This document shows, in pieces, positions 37,227 through 45,480 of a stretch of 64,000 bases of DNA. The DNA lies in assembly GCF_024721975.1 (NCBI RefSeq), contig NZ_JANQBB010000002.1:744001-808000 (forward strand). Reading direction: 5' to 3'. Both the position numbers and the translations under genes were made by a program. Each line of letters starts with the position of its first letter. The first letter of the stretch is position 1. Below the pieces are notes generated by a model. The model was given only the letters and a program-made list of their open reading frames with translations, was not told the origin of the DNA and searched no databases. The DNA comes from Paenibacillus endoradicis. GTDB lineage: Bacteria; Bacillota; Bacilli; Paenibacillales; Paenibacillaceae.

Positions 37227-37252
37227 CCGCACTGTCGAATATGACTAGTGCG
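37227..37252 (-). terminator. Terminator after the AraC-type regulator gene
   Basis: CCGCACT...AGTGCGG with GTC/GAC pairing inside; on the minus strand followed by GGTTTTTGTATTGG. It separates the upstream genes from GH43 and the kinase. Confidence 0.75.
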
Positions 37253-37274
37253 GGCTTAAAGTACTATATTAATT

Positions 37275-38867
37275 TTATGATCTAAGTGAGTTTTTAAACT
37301 CCTGGGGCAACTTTCCTATCTGCTTTTTGAACATGTCACTGAAATGACGAGCGTTGTTGTAGCCTACCTTCTCGGCAATTTCATACACCATCATGTCCGT
37401 ATGCTTAAGGAAAACAATCGCTTGCTTCATTCGCAAGTCGGTGACATACTGCTTAAAATTTCGCTTCATATGTTTCTTGAAAAAGCTACTGAAATAGTAT
37501 GGATTCATAAATGCGACCGCAGCAACTGATTCAAGAGAAATATCCTGCATGTAGTGATCTTCGATATAGTTTACTACACGGGCAATAAGTGTCTGCTCCT
37601 TATTGCCTTGCTTGTCGCCAATTCGATTACAGAGTTCCTGCAACAAGTCGTAGATACCACCGCACATATCCTCATAGGTATCGTATGTTCCTAGTCGTCC
37701 TTGCAAGTGCTGAATGTCGAAACCCAAGTCCGACATTGGTACGTCCGCCTTTTTCACCTCCTGTACAATATACAGAAGAGAGGAGAAGCAAGTGGAAACA
37801 GCAAGTTGTCGGTTCCCTATAGTAGCGGATTCAATAACAGAAAGCAATAACTCCATTGTGCTTAGTGAATCCTCCCATGAGCCTCCAGTTAGCGATTGGA
37901 TAATTTTCGATTGAAGTGTAAACCACGTTCCTTCACTATCTTTTCGTTGCTCTTGATCGTGATACAGTATGACTCGATTTAAGCCCGAAAAGTAAGTCAT
38001 ATCAAGCGCTTGTTCCGCCTGTTCACGCGATATTTGCAATTGTTTTAATTGCTGTACCGGCTTTCCTACTCCGACAGAAACCTTCAACTTTAAGTAATTC
38101 GCGATGTTGTCCTTAATTACCGTTGCTACCCGAATAGGCTCTTCCGTAAAATCATGACTTAGCACAAAGGCATGTCTTTCATTCTTTACATATGAATAGC
38201 CCCGTCCATATTCCTCAAGTATTTCCTGTACAATATTATGAATTGAAAATTCAACTAGTTTCCTTGTTTGCCCTGGCCAGCGCTCATTGTCATTTCCTAT
38301 CGGATCAATGGTAACGACACCAATTGTATAGTTTGAACCATAAATCTTATTCGTCAAACATTGATAGCCTTCAGAATATTCAGATAACGTTCCTTCTGCC
38401 AATTGCTCCAGCCACGCACCCATTTCATTATCACGATCTTTACGTTCCAATAGATGTAGCTTATTTTTGCGTTTGTCCTGCTCATCCTCTTCATGGATCA
38501 GAGACAGCGTCTTTGCAATAACGGCCTCAAAATCTATTTTTCTGATAGGCTTGACTAAATAATCAACAGCTCCGAAAGCAACTGCATCCCTTGCATAGGA
38601 AAACTCTTGATATGCACTAATAAATATAACCTTAATTGGCAGTTGGCGTTGATTGATATCTCTTATTATGTCAATTCCGCTTAAGTGCGGCATGCTAATA
38701 TCACTAATAATAATATCAGGCTGATGCTTCTCAATCGCATCAAGAAGCTCTTGTCCGTCATGTGCATATCCAACTATGCGCATGCCATGCTCTTCCCATG
38801 GAATTAGCTTACTAAGTCCCTTCAGTATAAGCGGCTCATCATCAGCAAGTACAACCGAAACTTTCAT
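37275..38867 (-). CDS. AraC-type response regulator (YesN-like)
   Basis: 530 residues. Receiver domain with Asp in IIISDISMPHLSG (about 55 from the chosen start), central linker, and a C-terminal AraC HTH pair (ISLESVAAVAFMNPYYFSSF; MVYEIAEKVGYNNARHFSDM). The start is ATG 38867, with GAGGAG 9 nt upstream; the TTG at 38888 lacks a site. Likely activator of the surrounding polysaccharide genes, paired with the YesM-like kinase at 33682-35463. Confidence 0.88.
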   Translation of the reverse strand: MKVSVVLADDEPLILKGLSKLIPWEEHGMRIVGYAHDGQELLDAIEKHQPDIIISDISMPHLSGIDIIRDINQRQLPIKVIFISAYQEFSYARDAVAFGAVDYLVKPIRKIDFEAVIAKTLSLIHEEDEQDKRKNKLHLLERKDRDNEMGAWLEQLAEGTLSEYSEGYQCLTNKIYGSNYTIGVVTIDPIGNDNERWPGQTRKLVEFSIHNIVQEILEEYGRGYSYVKNERHAFVLSHDFTEEPIRVATVIKDNIANYLKLKVSVGVGKPVQQLKQLQISREQAEQALDMTYFSGLNRVILYHDQEQRKDSEGTWFTLQSKIIQSLTGGSWEDSLSTMELLLSVIESATIGNRQLAVSTCFSSLLYIVQEVKKADVPMSDLGFDIQHLQGRLGTYDTYEDMCGGIYDLLQELCNRIGDKQGNKEQTLIARVVNYIEDHYMQDISLESVAAVAFMNPYYFSSFFKKHMKRNFKQYVTDLRMKQAIVFLKHTDMMVYEIAEKVGYNNARHFSDMFKKQIGKLPQEFKNSLRS

Positions 38868-39002
38868 ACGGCGACACTCCTCTCTCAAAGAATCAACCTT
38901 GTTCTATATCCCTGCGCAATGTTTTTTATTCATAGTACAACCGTATCATGCGTGATCAGTTTTATGCAATGAATTCCCAAAAATATACTTAACCATGAGT
39001 CA

Positions 39003-40160
39003 TCACCAAATGTATAGATCATTTCCCTTTAACTTGAATATTGCTTCCATAAAGTAATGGTCCCCATATATAATCGGATGATGATGAGAGTCTGCATGAT
39101 AAGCTGCAGAGCCATGTTGCAAAATCGCATCACTCTTGTGCGACCAATCGCTGCGTGATTCATCCAGTGTTCGAAGTAGCTTGAGTGCCGCATTCAGATA
39201 TAAGTCCTTCTCATGCTCACCAACAACTTTAGCAATTTCAATTAAGCCACACGCTGCAATGGCTGCCGCTGTGTCATCCTCAAGTTTTGGCTTATTTGGT
39301 TGTCTAAAATCAACAGGAATGACGCCACTTTCAGCTATATTAGCAATAAAGTAATGCGCAATACGCTTAGCAGTATTCAAGTATGCTTCTTCCTTTGTAT
39401 GAATATAACTCATCATAAATCCATACAATCCCCACGACTGCCCTCTCGTCCAAGAAGAACCTTCTTCATAGCCTTGCCCGCCATACGTCTTCACGACACC
39501 GCCGTTAAAGGGATCAAATTCCACAATGTGATTGACAGATCCGTCTAGTCTGACGAAGGCCGATATCGCTGTATCCGCATGCCTCATCGCTATTTGTTTA
39601 AAGCGAGGATCACCAGATTCTTCAGATGCCCAATATAGTAACGGGATATTGAACATACAATCAATAATGGCCCAACCGCGAGTATCTGTATCAACCAGAT
39701 CATCCCAAGCACGGATAAAGCCACCTGCAAGATTAAAGCGTCCTGCGAGTAAATTCGCTGCGTGCATCCCGCGCTTGCGAGATTCTTGATTTTTTGTAAC
39801 TTTATAATTTGTGACACTGGTCGGCAACCACATAAAACCTACATCATGATGTAAACCGTAGTAATCCGAAAAGCACTGATCAAGCTTTTCTTCGGAAATT
39901 TGAGCAATCTCTTTATACTTCTCGTAGCCCGTCTCATGAAACATAAGCCACATCATGCCACCCCAAAATCCGTTAGTCCACCAATTAATTCCGTCCGCTA
40001 CGTTTCCTGATGGGTTATCGATCGAACGATCGTCGTAATTACCATCAAGCGTTGTATATGGAATTTTATCTTTAGATTTATCACTGACCCAATCCATCTT
40101 TTCTTTAATTTTCTCAATAACTTCGCTTAACCATAGTTTGTCACTTTCATTCAGTATCAT
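39003..40160 (-). CDS. GH88 unsaturated glucuronyl hydrolase
   Basis: 385 residues, (alpha/alpha)6 barrel, cytoplasmic. Hydrates the 4,5-unsaturated uronic acid at the end of lyase-derived oligosaccharides. Signature residues: HHDVGFMW (D106), IIDCMFNIPLLYW (candidate catalytic D167), SSWTRGQSWGLYGF (235-248) and GDHYFMEA near the end. GH88 rather than GH105 is favoured by the HHDVGF and TRGQSW motifs. It implies that the imported substrate has been cut by a polysaccharide lyase, none of which is in the window. Confidence 0.87.
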   Translation of the reverse strand: MILNESDKLWLSEVIEKIKEKMDWVSDKSKDKIPYTTLDGNYDDRSIDNPSGNVADGINWWTNGFWGGMMWLMFHETGYEKYKEIAQISEEKLDQCFSDYYGLHHDVGFMWLPTSVTNYKVTKNQESRKRGMHAANLLAGRFNLAGGFIRAWDDLVDTDTRGWAIIDCMFNIPLLYWASEESGDPRFKQIAMRHADTAISAFVRLDGSVNHIVEFDPFNGGVVKTYGGQGYEEGSSWTRGQSWGLYGFMMSYIHTKEEAYLNTAKRIAHYFIANIAESGVIPVDFRQPNKPKLEDDTAAAIAACGLIEIAKVVGEHEKDLYLNAALKLLRTLDESRSDWSHKSDAILQHGSAAYHADSHHHPIIYGDHYFMEAIFKLKGNDLYIW

Positions 40161-40248
40161 AAATGTACATCCTTCTTTCCTATTAAATTTGTTTCTTGCT
40201 AATGCTTGCTTCGGGCTTGAATATCATCTAACAGGTCAATATATATAT

Positions 40249-42729
40249 CTATAAAACTTGTACTTGCACTACTTCAATAATCCCGCAACGCACAAAATGC
40301 CATTGCTCGATAAGAGTGTTGTCCGGAGCCTCTGGATGATCTGCAAAATTTTTGACACCTTCATATTGAGCAGGAGATATAAGATGCCTATCTCCCTCAT
40401 AATGGCGATGTGGACCATAGGTATTATATGTGCTTGGTATAAGATCGAGTTGAAGTAAATGCTCTCCCTCATCCAGATGATGGACCTCTAATTCCCATTG
40501 CGGCCCCCATATCCAACCAATCTCCCGTCCGTCCAATCGAACCAAAGCAGCATCAGCTTGCAATTGTCCAAAGACGAAGCGAACCTTCTCCCTGAGTTCT
40601 GATATATGTAACGTTTTCGAGATTGTCACCTTTCCCGAGTGGAACGGAAATCCACTCTCCACTACTTGCTCGGGAGCAAAAATGTTTCCAGCTACCAAGT
40701 AAAATGGTCCTTTAGTTAAGCTCTGCCGCTCATCTTGCTCCGAACGAACAAAGTCAGATTTGGAGCAAACAAGAAAACTTTGCCCTTCTATAAAAGCAAT
40801 CGTATGGGGCTCGGATGGCCAAGAAGCAGGAATTACTTTCAGTTCATTGTGCCCCAGTAGCGCGATAGCGGGAACAACGTACTCCATTGCATTGTCTTCC
40901 GCAACGTTCAACCTCTGTCCATTCAGTATCACTTCTAACGCAGGATCTAGTAGCCTTACTTTTAGATTTTCAGTTAACGTACCCTCTACATCGAAAAATG
41001 AAGTTAGCTCCATCCGGTATGTATCCAGCTCCAACTCAAGCAAATAACTGTTTTCTTCCGCTGGCTCTGCCCACCATTGACTTTGCTCTGGTGTTAAGTG
41101 TTTAGCAGACTTGAACCTATCCTGGAACTCTGCATTCCTTATTTCTTCAGACCTCTCAATATATCTAGCTTCAATATCATCCACTGTAACAATCTCGATC
41201 CCTGCGTTCAGGCATGTCTGTCGGAAATCACCATTTCTCTCAATTTCTAGTTCTACTCCTTCAGGGAATAAAATACGACTATAGCATCGCTGTCCAATGT
41301 GTACTACTCCATTTTCTACAACAGCCTGCTCTAGTTGTTTCTCCTCTGTAAATTCATAATGAATACCAAGCTTATATACCATTTCAACTAGTGACATAAA
41401 TTGATTGTTAATGATACTACTAGTTGAAGTTGATAATATTCCCGATCCGTCATGTTCATTAAAATAGTTAGCTTCCTTTGGATTAAAATGTGCCGTTATT
41501 CCACGAGTCGGTGTAACTATAAGAAGTTCTGGACTCTGCTGCCGCAGATCAGGCATCGCTGCTACTTTACTACGAATATCTTTGAGTACATCAGCAAATG
41601 CAGACTTCCATGACAAGTGAGATGGGATGGAAGGTGGCCAATCATGACAAGCATGCATGCTAAGATTCAACTGATTAAGATGCAGCACGAAAGTATTAAG
41701 CCCGTGTCCCGCCAACCAAAGTACATATCTAGTAAAGCTTTCTGGCGTAATCCCCCAACCTGCCCCGCCCATCGCTTCTACTAGACTGATAGGACTTCCT
41801 TGCTGAGCAGCAATGGAATGCAGTGCTCGAGGATAAAAGTGATTGCCGGGATAGCGCTCCAGCGCATCAATTGCAGGAGCATTTACCGCTGGCAAAATTT
41901 GAAACATTGAACCACTGTATGTCAACTGGAAGAAAGGATTTTCTTCCCCTTTCAGATGTGCCGTGAACCACTTATCATGACGCTCACACCAAGTATTGAT
42001 TTCGTCATAATAGGCTTCCTTGAGTACCTCAGTAACCGTCTCCCAATAACGTATGCGTGTTTCTGACGCAGCTTCTTCATCGACAAACAGCAAATGTACG
42101 CAATCTAACAGTTCTTGACCATACTTCTGAGTATACAGTTCGCCTACTCTCGGATGCCAAGGCACTGCGCCTTCGAGATATGAAATGCTATGTCCATCGA
42201 GAAAACCAACCTCATCACTGAAAAAACCGGACACGTATGCGAAGGCATCGGGATGCAAATGCTGTTTGTAAGCTTCATACGTCAATGTAATGAATATACG
42301 AGTTGCCTTCACATCGAGTGAAGATACAGCCTTCTTTTCTTTCAAAACCACTGAGTACGGTTTTTCAGCACGCAATCCTGATTGAATAACTTTTCCGCCA
42401 CCCTCGTTTTCCTGAAAGCTTAGCCATTGGCATACTAATTGTGGATTTTCCAATAGCACTTTACCGCTTGCAGTACCTGACGGCCATCCATTTTCATCGT
42501 ATATCCAAAAGGCCATCCCTATTTTTTGAGCATACAAGATCAAATCTGATACAATGGTCAGAAACTCCAAGCTCATATAGGCTGGTTTTCCAGGATAAAA
42601 CCGCGGATGAAAGACAACTCCCTCCAAACCGCATACTTTCAACTCATCCAACTGATTCTTTAGCTTAACTAAGTTCAATTCATCATTAATTGACCATAAG
42701 GAAAGGAACTGAATATTAGCCTTACTCAT
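40249..42729 (-). CDS. GH106-like glycoside hydrolase (putative alpha-L-rhamnosidase)
   Basis: 826 residues, no signal peptide. The N-terminal part shows FWIYDENGWPSGTASGKVL, the typical GH106 rhamnosidase-type barrel motif, and ends in galactose-binding-like beta modules (VRFVFGQLQADAALVRLDGR; EGEHLLQLDLIPS). The catalytic acids were not proved, so activity toward rhamnose is inferred from the family only. GGGGGAAG precedes the ATG. First gene of the cluster after the 515-nt gap following pepV. Confidence 0.6.
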   Translation of the reverse strand: MSKANIQFLSLWSINDELNLVKLKNQLDELKVCGLEGVVFHPRFYPGKPAYMSLEFLTIVSDLILYAQKIGMAFWIYDENGWPSGTASGKVLLENPQLVCQWLSFQENEGGGKVIQSGLRAEKPYSVVLKEKKAVSSLDVKATRIFITLTYEAYKQHLHPDAFAYVSGFFSDEVGFLDGHSISYLEGAVPWHPRVGELYTQKYGQELLDCVHLLFVDEEAASETRIRYWETVTEVLKEAYYDEINTWCERHDKWFTAHLKGEENPFFQLTYSGSMFQILPAVNAPAIDALERYPGNHFYPRALHSIAAQQGSPISLVEAMGGAGWGITPESFTRYVLWLAGHGLNTFVLHLNQLNLSMHACHDWPPSIPSHLSWKSAFADVLKDIRSKVAAMPDLRQQSPELLIVTPTRGITAHFNPKEANYFNEHDGSGILSTSTSSIINNQFMSLVEMVYKLGIHYEFTEEKQLEQAVVENGVVHIGQRCYSRILFPEGVELEIERNGDFRQTCLNAGIEIVTVDDIEARYIERSEEIRNAEFQDRFKSAKHLTPEQSQWWAEPAEENSYLLELELDTYRMELTSFFDVEGTLTENLKVRLLDPALEVILNGQRLNVAEDNAMEYVVPAIALLGHNELKVIPASWPSEPHTIAFIEGQSFLVCSKSDFVRSEQDERQSLTKGPFYLVAGNIFAPEQVVESGFPFHSGKVTISKTLHISELREKVRFVFGQLQADAALVRLDGREIGWIWGPQWELEVHHLDEGEHLLQLDLIPSTYNTYGPHRHYEGDRHLISPAQYEGVKNFADHPEAPDNTLIEQWHFVRCGIIEVVQVQVL

Positions 42730-43090
42730 AAAACAACTTCCCCCTTTCCAGCTTAGTAATAGCGTAGTGTGTTATAGACAAAATCCAAAGATAAGATTAC
42801 TAATATAACCCTATCCCAAATCTTACTGAAGATAGATTGGGATCAAGGACTGGTAGCATATACTTGTGAAATCTAACTATGCTTCAGCTATTAAAATATT
42901 GTGTTGCCCCTATCATACAAGGGTACTGTACTTGCGTATACGCGATTTTTTAAGCAATAATGTTGGTTTTTTAACCTCTTTGTACAAAGGCAGATGTTTT
43001 CGGGGATACCTTCGATAAATATAAATTTTTGAACGACTCCAAAGATTAATAAGTATCTGATCAACCTCGATGGTTGATGCTTCAATAGAA
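42730..43090. other. Gene-free stretch upstream of the GH106-like gene
   Basis: No credible gene; the short open frames here lack ribosome sites and coding character. It is the likely promoter region of the minus-strand GH106-like gene and the inner right edge of the bracketed cluster. No CcpA cre site was recognised by eye. Confidence 0.4.
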
Positions 43091-43320
43091 ACAAAAAATG
43101 CAGTAGCTATACACATGATGTGCATAGCTACTGCATAACTTTCATTCCATTTCTAGTTATCCTTGAATATTGGAAGTAGTAAATCATCACTTAACATTTA
43201 TACACAGCAATATCATATATATTGTGCATGAATGCCACGACCCATTAGAACTTACTATGCTCTCCACAGATTTCTACGATGACTTGTGCATAGATTTGTG
43301 CCGCCAATAATAAATCATCC
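43091..43320 (-). repeat. Right copy of pepV 3' end plus terminator (direct repeat)
   Basis: Partner of 27901-28130, same orientation, here as part of the intact pepV. Includes the 3' UTR hairpin (ATACACA...TGTGCAT) and the terminator. Confidence 0.85.
43098..43136 (-). terminator. pepV terminator
   Basis: ATGCAGTAGCTATACAC pairs with GTGCATAGCTACTGCAT around ATGAT; T-run TTTTTTGT on the minus strand. About 110 nt past the pepV stop. Confidence 0.9.
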
Positions 43321-44666
43321 ACAATAATAAATTCATCATTACTGTGCATACGCGTATCGATACCTGGCATTGTTGGACCGAAAGCTACTCCACCTTCGAT
43401 ATCATGTACATATGTACCACCACCGATGGCAATACATTCACCTTGCAGCCCTGTATATTGCTCATAAACATGAAGCAAAGTTTTCACAAATGGTGAATCT
43501 GCAGGTGTATGATGTGGTGGTTCAAAATTATCGCGTTCTAGCACAAGCTTATAAGGCACAAACTTTTGCTCTAACACGTCAAATGTGTTTTCCTCTGTTG
43601 CGCACAATGGTACACGACTATCGAAATATCCTTCAAAAGATTTTTCATCATATGAAATGATCGAGAAGTTCATCGTAAGTGAACCAGATTCCACATCACT
43701 CATAGCAAGTCCAGCGGCTTCTGCTCCATGATCACCATGTGGGAAGATAGAATTTACTCCTTTCAGCACATGATGTCCTTCACTTTCACTAAGTGGCAAT
43801 GCAGCAATTAAAGTCAGTAATGCAGTAATCGCATTGTTAGCACTTTCTGGTGTAGAAGCATGACCACCTTCGCCAACGGCATGAATGGCAACTACCCCTT
43901 CGCTTTGCTCGGTACATTCAAATTGAACGCCTGTTGCTGTAGTCACTTCCTGAGCAAAATGTTGTAACTCATCAACAGACAATCCTTCAATAACAGCATC
44001 TGCCTCTGGAGGAACAACGTTAACTTTGTAACCACCGTTCACCGAACAAACTCTCGGTAAATCAAGAGATGGTTGGAATTGTGCTCGGAATGCAGTACGA
44101 ATAGCACCCTTCTCAATATTAATAACAGGGAACTCTGCGTCTGGCGTAAATACATATGGCGGAGCTTGCTCCTTCGTAAAATAATACTCGATATCTTCAC
44201 AGCCCGATTCTTCATCTGTACCCACGATTAACTTCGTATTATATGCTAAAGGAATGTCTAAATCTTTAATGGCTGCTAAAGCATACATTGCCGCAATGAC
44301 AGGACCTTTATCATCTGAAGTACCGCGTCCATACATTTTACCATCCTGAACAACACCTTCGTAAGGATCAAAACTCCAATTAGAGCCTTCGCCTACAACA
44401 TCGACATGTCCAAGAATACCAAGCTTTGTTTCCTCTTCATTAATACTAATCGTTCCCGCATAGTTATCAACATTGTTCGTTAATAATCCTAATTGTCGGG
44501 CTATTAATAGCGTTTCGTCTAAAGCTTTTGCAGGACCCTCACCAAATGGCATATTAGGCTTTGCTTCACCCTTTACACTACGAATTTGCACAAGTCTTCG
44601 TATATGTTCTACAAACGCTTCTTTGTGATCTTGAAAATACTGCTCAATCATTTGTTTTTCTTTCAT
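43245..44666 (-). CDS. pepV: Xaa-His/beta-Ala-His dipeptidase PepV (M20 family)
   Basis: 473 residues, typical PepV length. Cytosolic di-zinc aminoacylpeptidase that splits dipeptides taken up from outside. Motifs: GILGHVDVVGEG (zinc His/Asp, about 83-94), YGRGTSDDKGPVIAAMYAL (bridging Asp), GTDEESGCEDIEYY (catalytic Glu and zinc Glu) and the C-terminal zinc His in DTRMHSNDEF. Monocistronic. Its last 24 codons and 3' UTR are duplicated about 15 kb away. Confidence 0.94.
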   Translation of the reverse strand: MKEKQMIEQYFQDHKEAFVEHIRRLVQIRSVKGEAKPNMPFGEGPAKALDETLLIARQLGLLTNNVDNYAGTISINEEETKLGILGHVDVVGEGSNWSFDPYEGVVQDGKMYGRGTSDDKGPVIAAMYALAAIKDLDIPLAYNTKLIVGTDEESGCEDIEYYFTKEQAPPYVFTPDAEFPVINIEKGAIRTAFRAQFQPSLDLPRVCSVNGGYKVNVVPPEADAVIEGLSVDELQHFAQEVTTATGVQFECTEQSEGVVAIHAVGEGGHASTPESANNAITALLTLIAALPLSESEGHHVLKGVNSIFPHGDHGAEAAGLAMSDVESGSLTMNFSIISYDEKSFEGYFDSRVPLCATEENTFDVLEQKFVPYKLVLERDNFEPPHHTPADSPFVKTLLHVYEQYTGLQGECIAIGGGTYVHDIEGGVAFGPTMPGIDTRMHSNDEFIIVDDLLLAAQIYAQVIVEICGEHSKF

Positions 44667-44795
44667 CAGGCGACCTCTTCTTCTATTTATTCTTGTCTAT
44701 CGTAACATATTGCAGCAAACGGATGAAATTCATATGGTAAATGATGTATAATAACACTATGTTCTCTAATTCTAGAAGGGAGTGTACGAGCTATT

Positions 44796-45092
44796 ATGGA
44801 GCAATGGCAAACGATACTAATCGTTAAAGGAGCCGCTGGTAAGATCAATCTTCTCGCACGTAAGGAGGAGAATGGTAGTTGGCAATACTGTCGATCCAAC
44901 GATAATGTTGAGCAAAATTCCAACAATATTATTGTATACAGCTTCAAAGATGCTTTATCACTTCTAGGTCAGTCATGGACATACTTAACTCCTGAATTTA
45001 TACATCCAGAATTCAAAAGTCAATTTTGGACGAGCATTTCCGTTGAAAAGGGTATGTTCAATCGTTCGAATTGGCGTAAAGCCTGCATGTAA
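44796..45092 (+). CDS. Conserved hypothetical small protein
   Basis: 98 residues, function unknown. No signal peptide. Contains LLGQSWTYLTPEFIHPEF, a Trp- and aromatic-rich stretch like those of small conserved proteins in Paenibacillus. AGAAGGGAG precedes the ATG at about 12 nt, and a -10-like TATAAT lies about 45 nt upstream. It is the only plus-strand gene in the first 54 kb, divergent from pepV, and is followed by a strong terminator, which supports that it is real. Confidence 0.55.
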   Translation: MEQWQTILIVKGAAGKINLLARKEENGSWQYCRSNDNVEQNSNNIIVYSFKDALSLLGQSWTYLTPEFIHPEFKSQFWTSISVEKGMFNRSNWRKACM

Positions 45093-45102
45093 TGATAACG
45101 TA

Positions 45103-45140
45103 AAGGTGCTATCGTGATCTGATGATCACGATAGCACCTT
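45103..45140. terminator. Terminator after the small plus-strand gene
   Basis: Perfect 17-bp stem AAGGTGCTATCGTGATC / GATCACGATAGCACCTT with a 4-nt loop. Plus-strand T-run ATTTGTT is short. It lies between convergent units and may also stop the operon ending at 45222. Confidence 0.85.
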
Positions 45141-45221
45141 ATTTGTTCCATTAATAGGGTTCAGTTCACAAAAGTGGACTTTGATAACATGTACTTTTAG
45201 TATGACGCATTGAGATTTAAA

Positions 45222-45443
45222 TTATGCAATTTGATGTTGAATTGTAGCCGCATTGCTTACAAGCCAGATCATCCGATTATGCTGCTTGCGTTCGTCCAAA
45301 CAACTAAAACCTTCGTCATGCCATAGCTGGCACAGCACACTTTTACATACTTCGATAGCTTTTGCGTCATCTTGCAGTAGAATCATAGCCATGCGATATA
45401 CCGTATGCTCATATTTTCTTAAGAACTTAGACTTCGTAGACAT
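45222..45443 (-). CDS. Miniature sigma-70 region-2-like protein
   Basis: 73 residues. FLRKYEHTVYRMAMILLQDD resembles the start of ECF sigma factor region 2, and QLWHDEGF and RMIWLVSNAA occur at the spacing expected of its later helices, but there is no region 4. It therefore cannot be a complete sigma factor; it could be a relic or a small regulator that competes for core polymerase. The start is ATG 45443 with GAGGAG 6 nt upstream. It lies 37 nt behind the FtsX permease gene, so it is the last gene of the operon starting at 54036. Confidence 0.45.
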   Translation of the reverse strand: MSTKSKFLRKYEHTVYRMAMILLQDDAKAIEVCKSVLCQLWHDEGFSCLDERKQHNRMIWLVSNAATIQHQIA

Positions 45444-45480
45444 GATTTTCTCCTCACTACTACCCATCATTCTTATTTCT

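Noticed and set aside
42891..43125. Two overlapping minus-strand open frames upstream of the GH106-like gene
   Set aside because: They run through the duplicated terminator and lack ribosome sites and protein-like composition.
44687..44947. 86-codon minus-strand frame upstream of pepV
   Set aside because: Mostly antisense to the better-supported plus-strand gene at 44796-45092.
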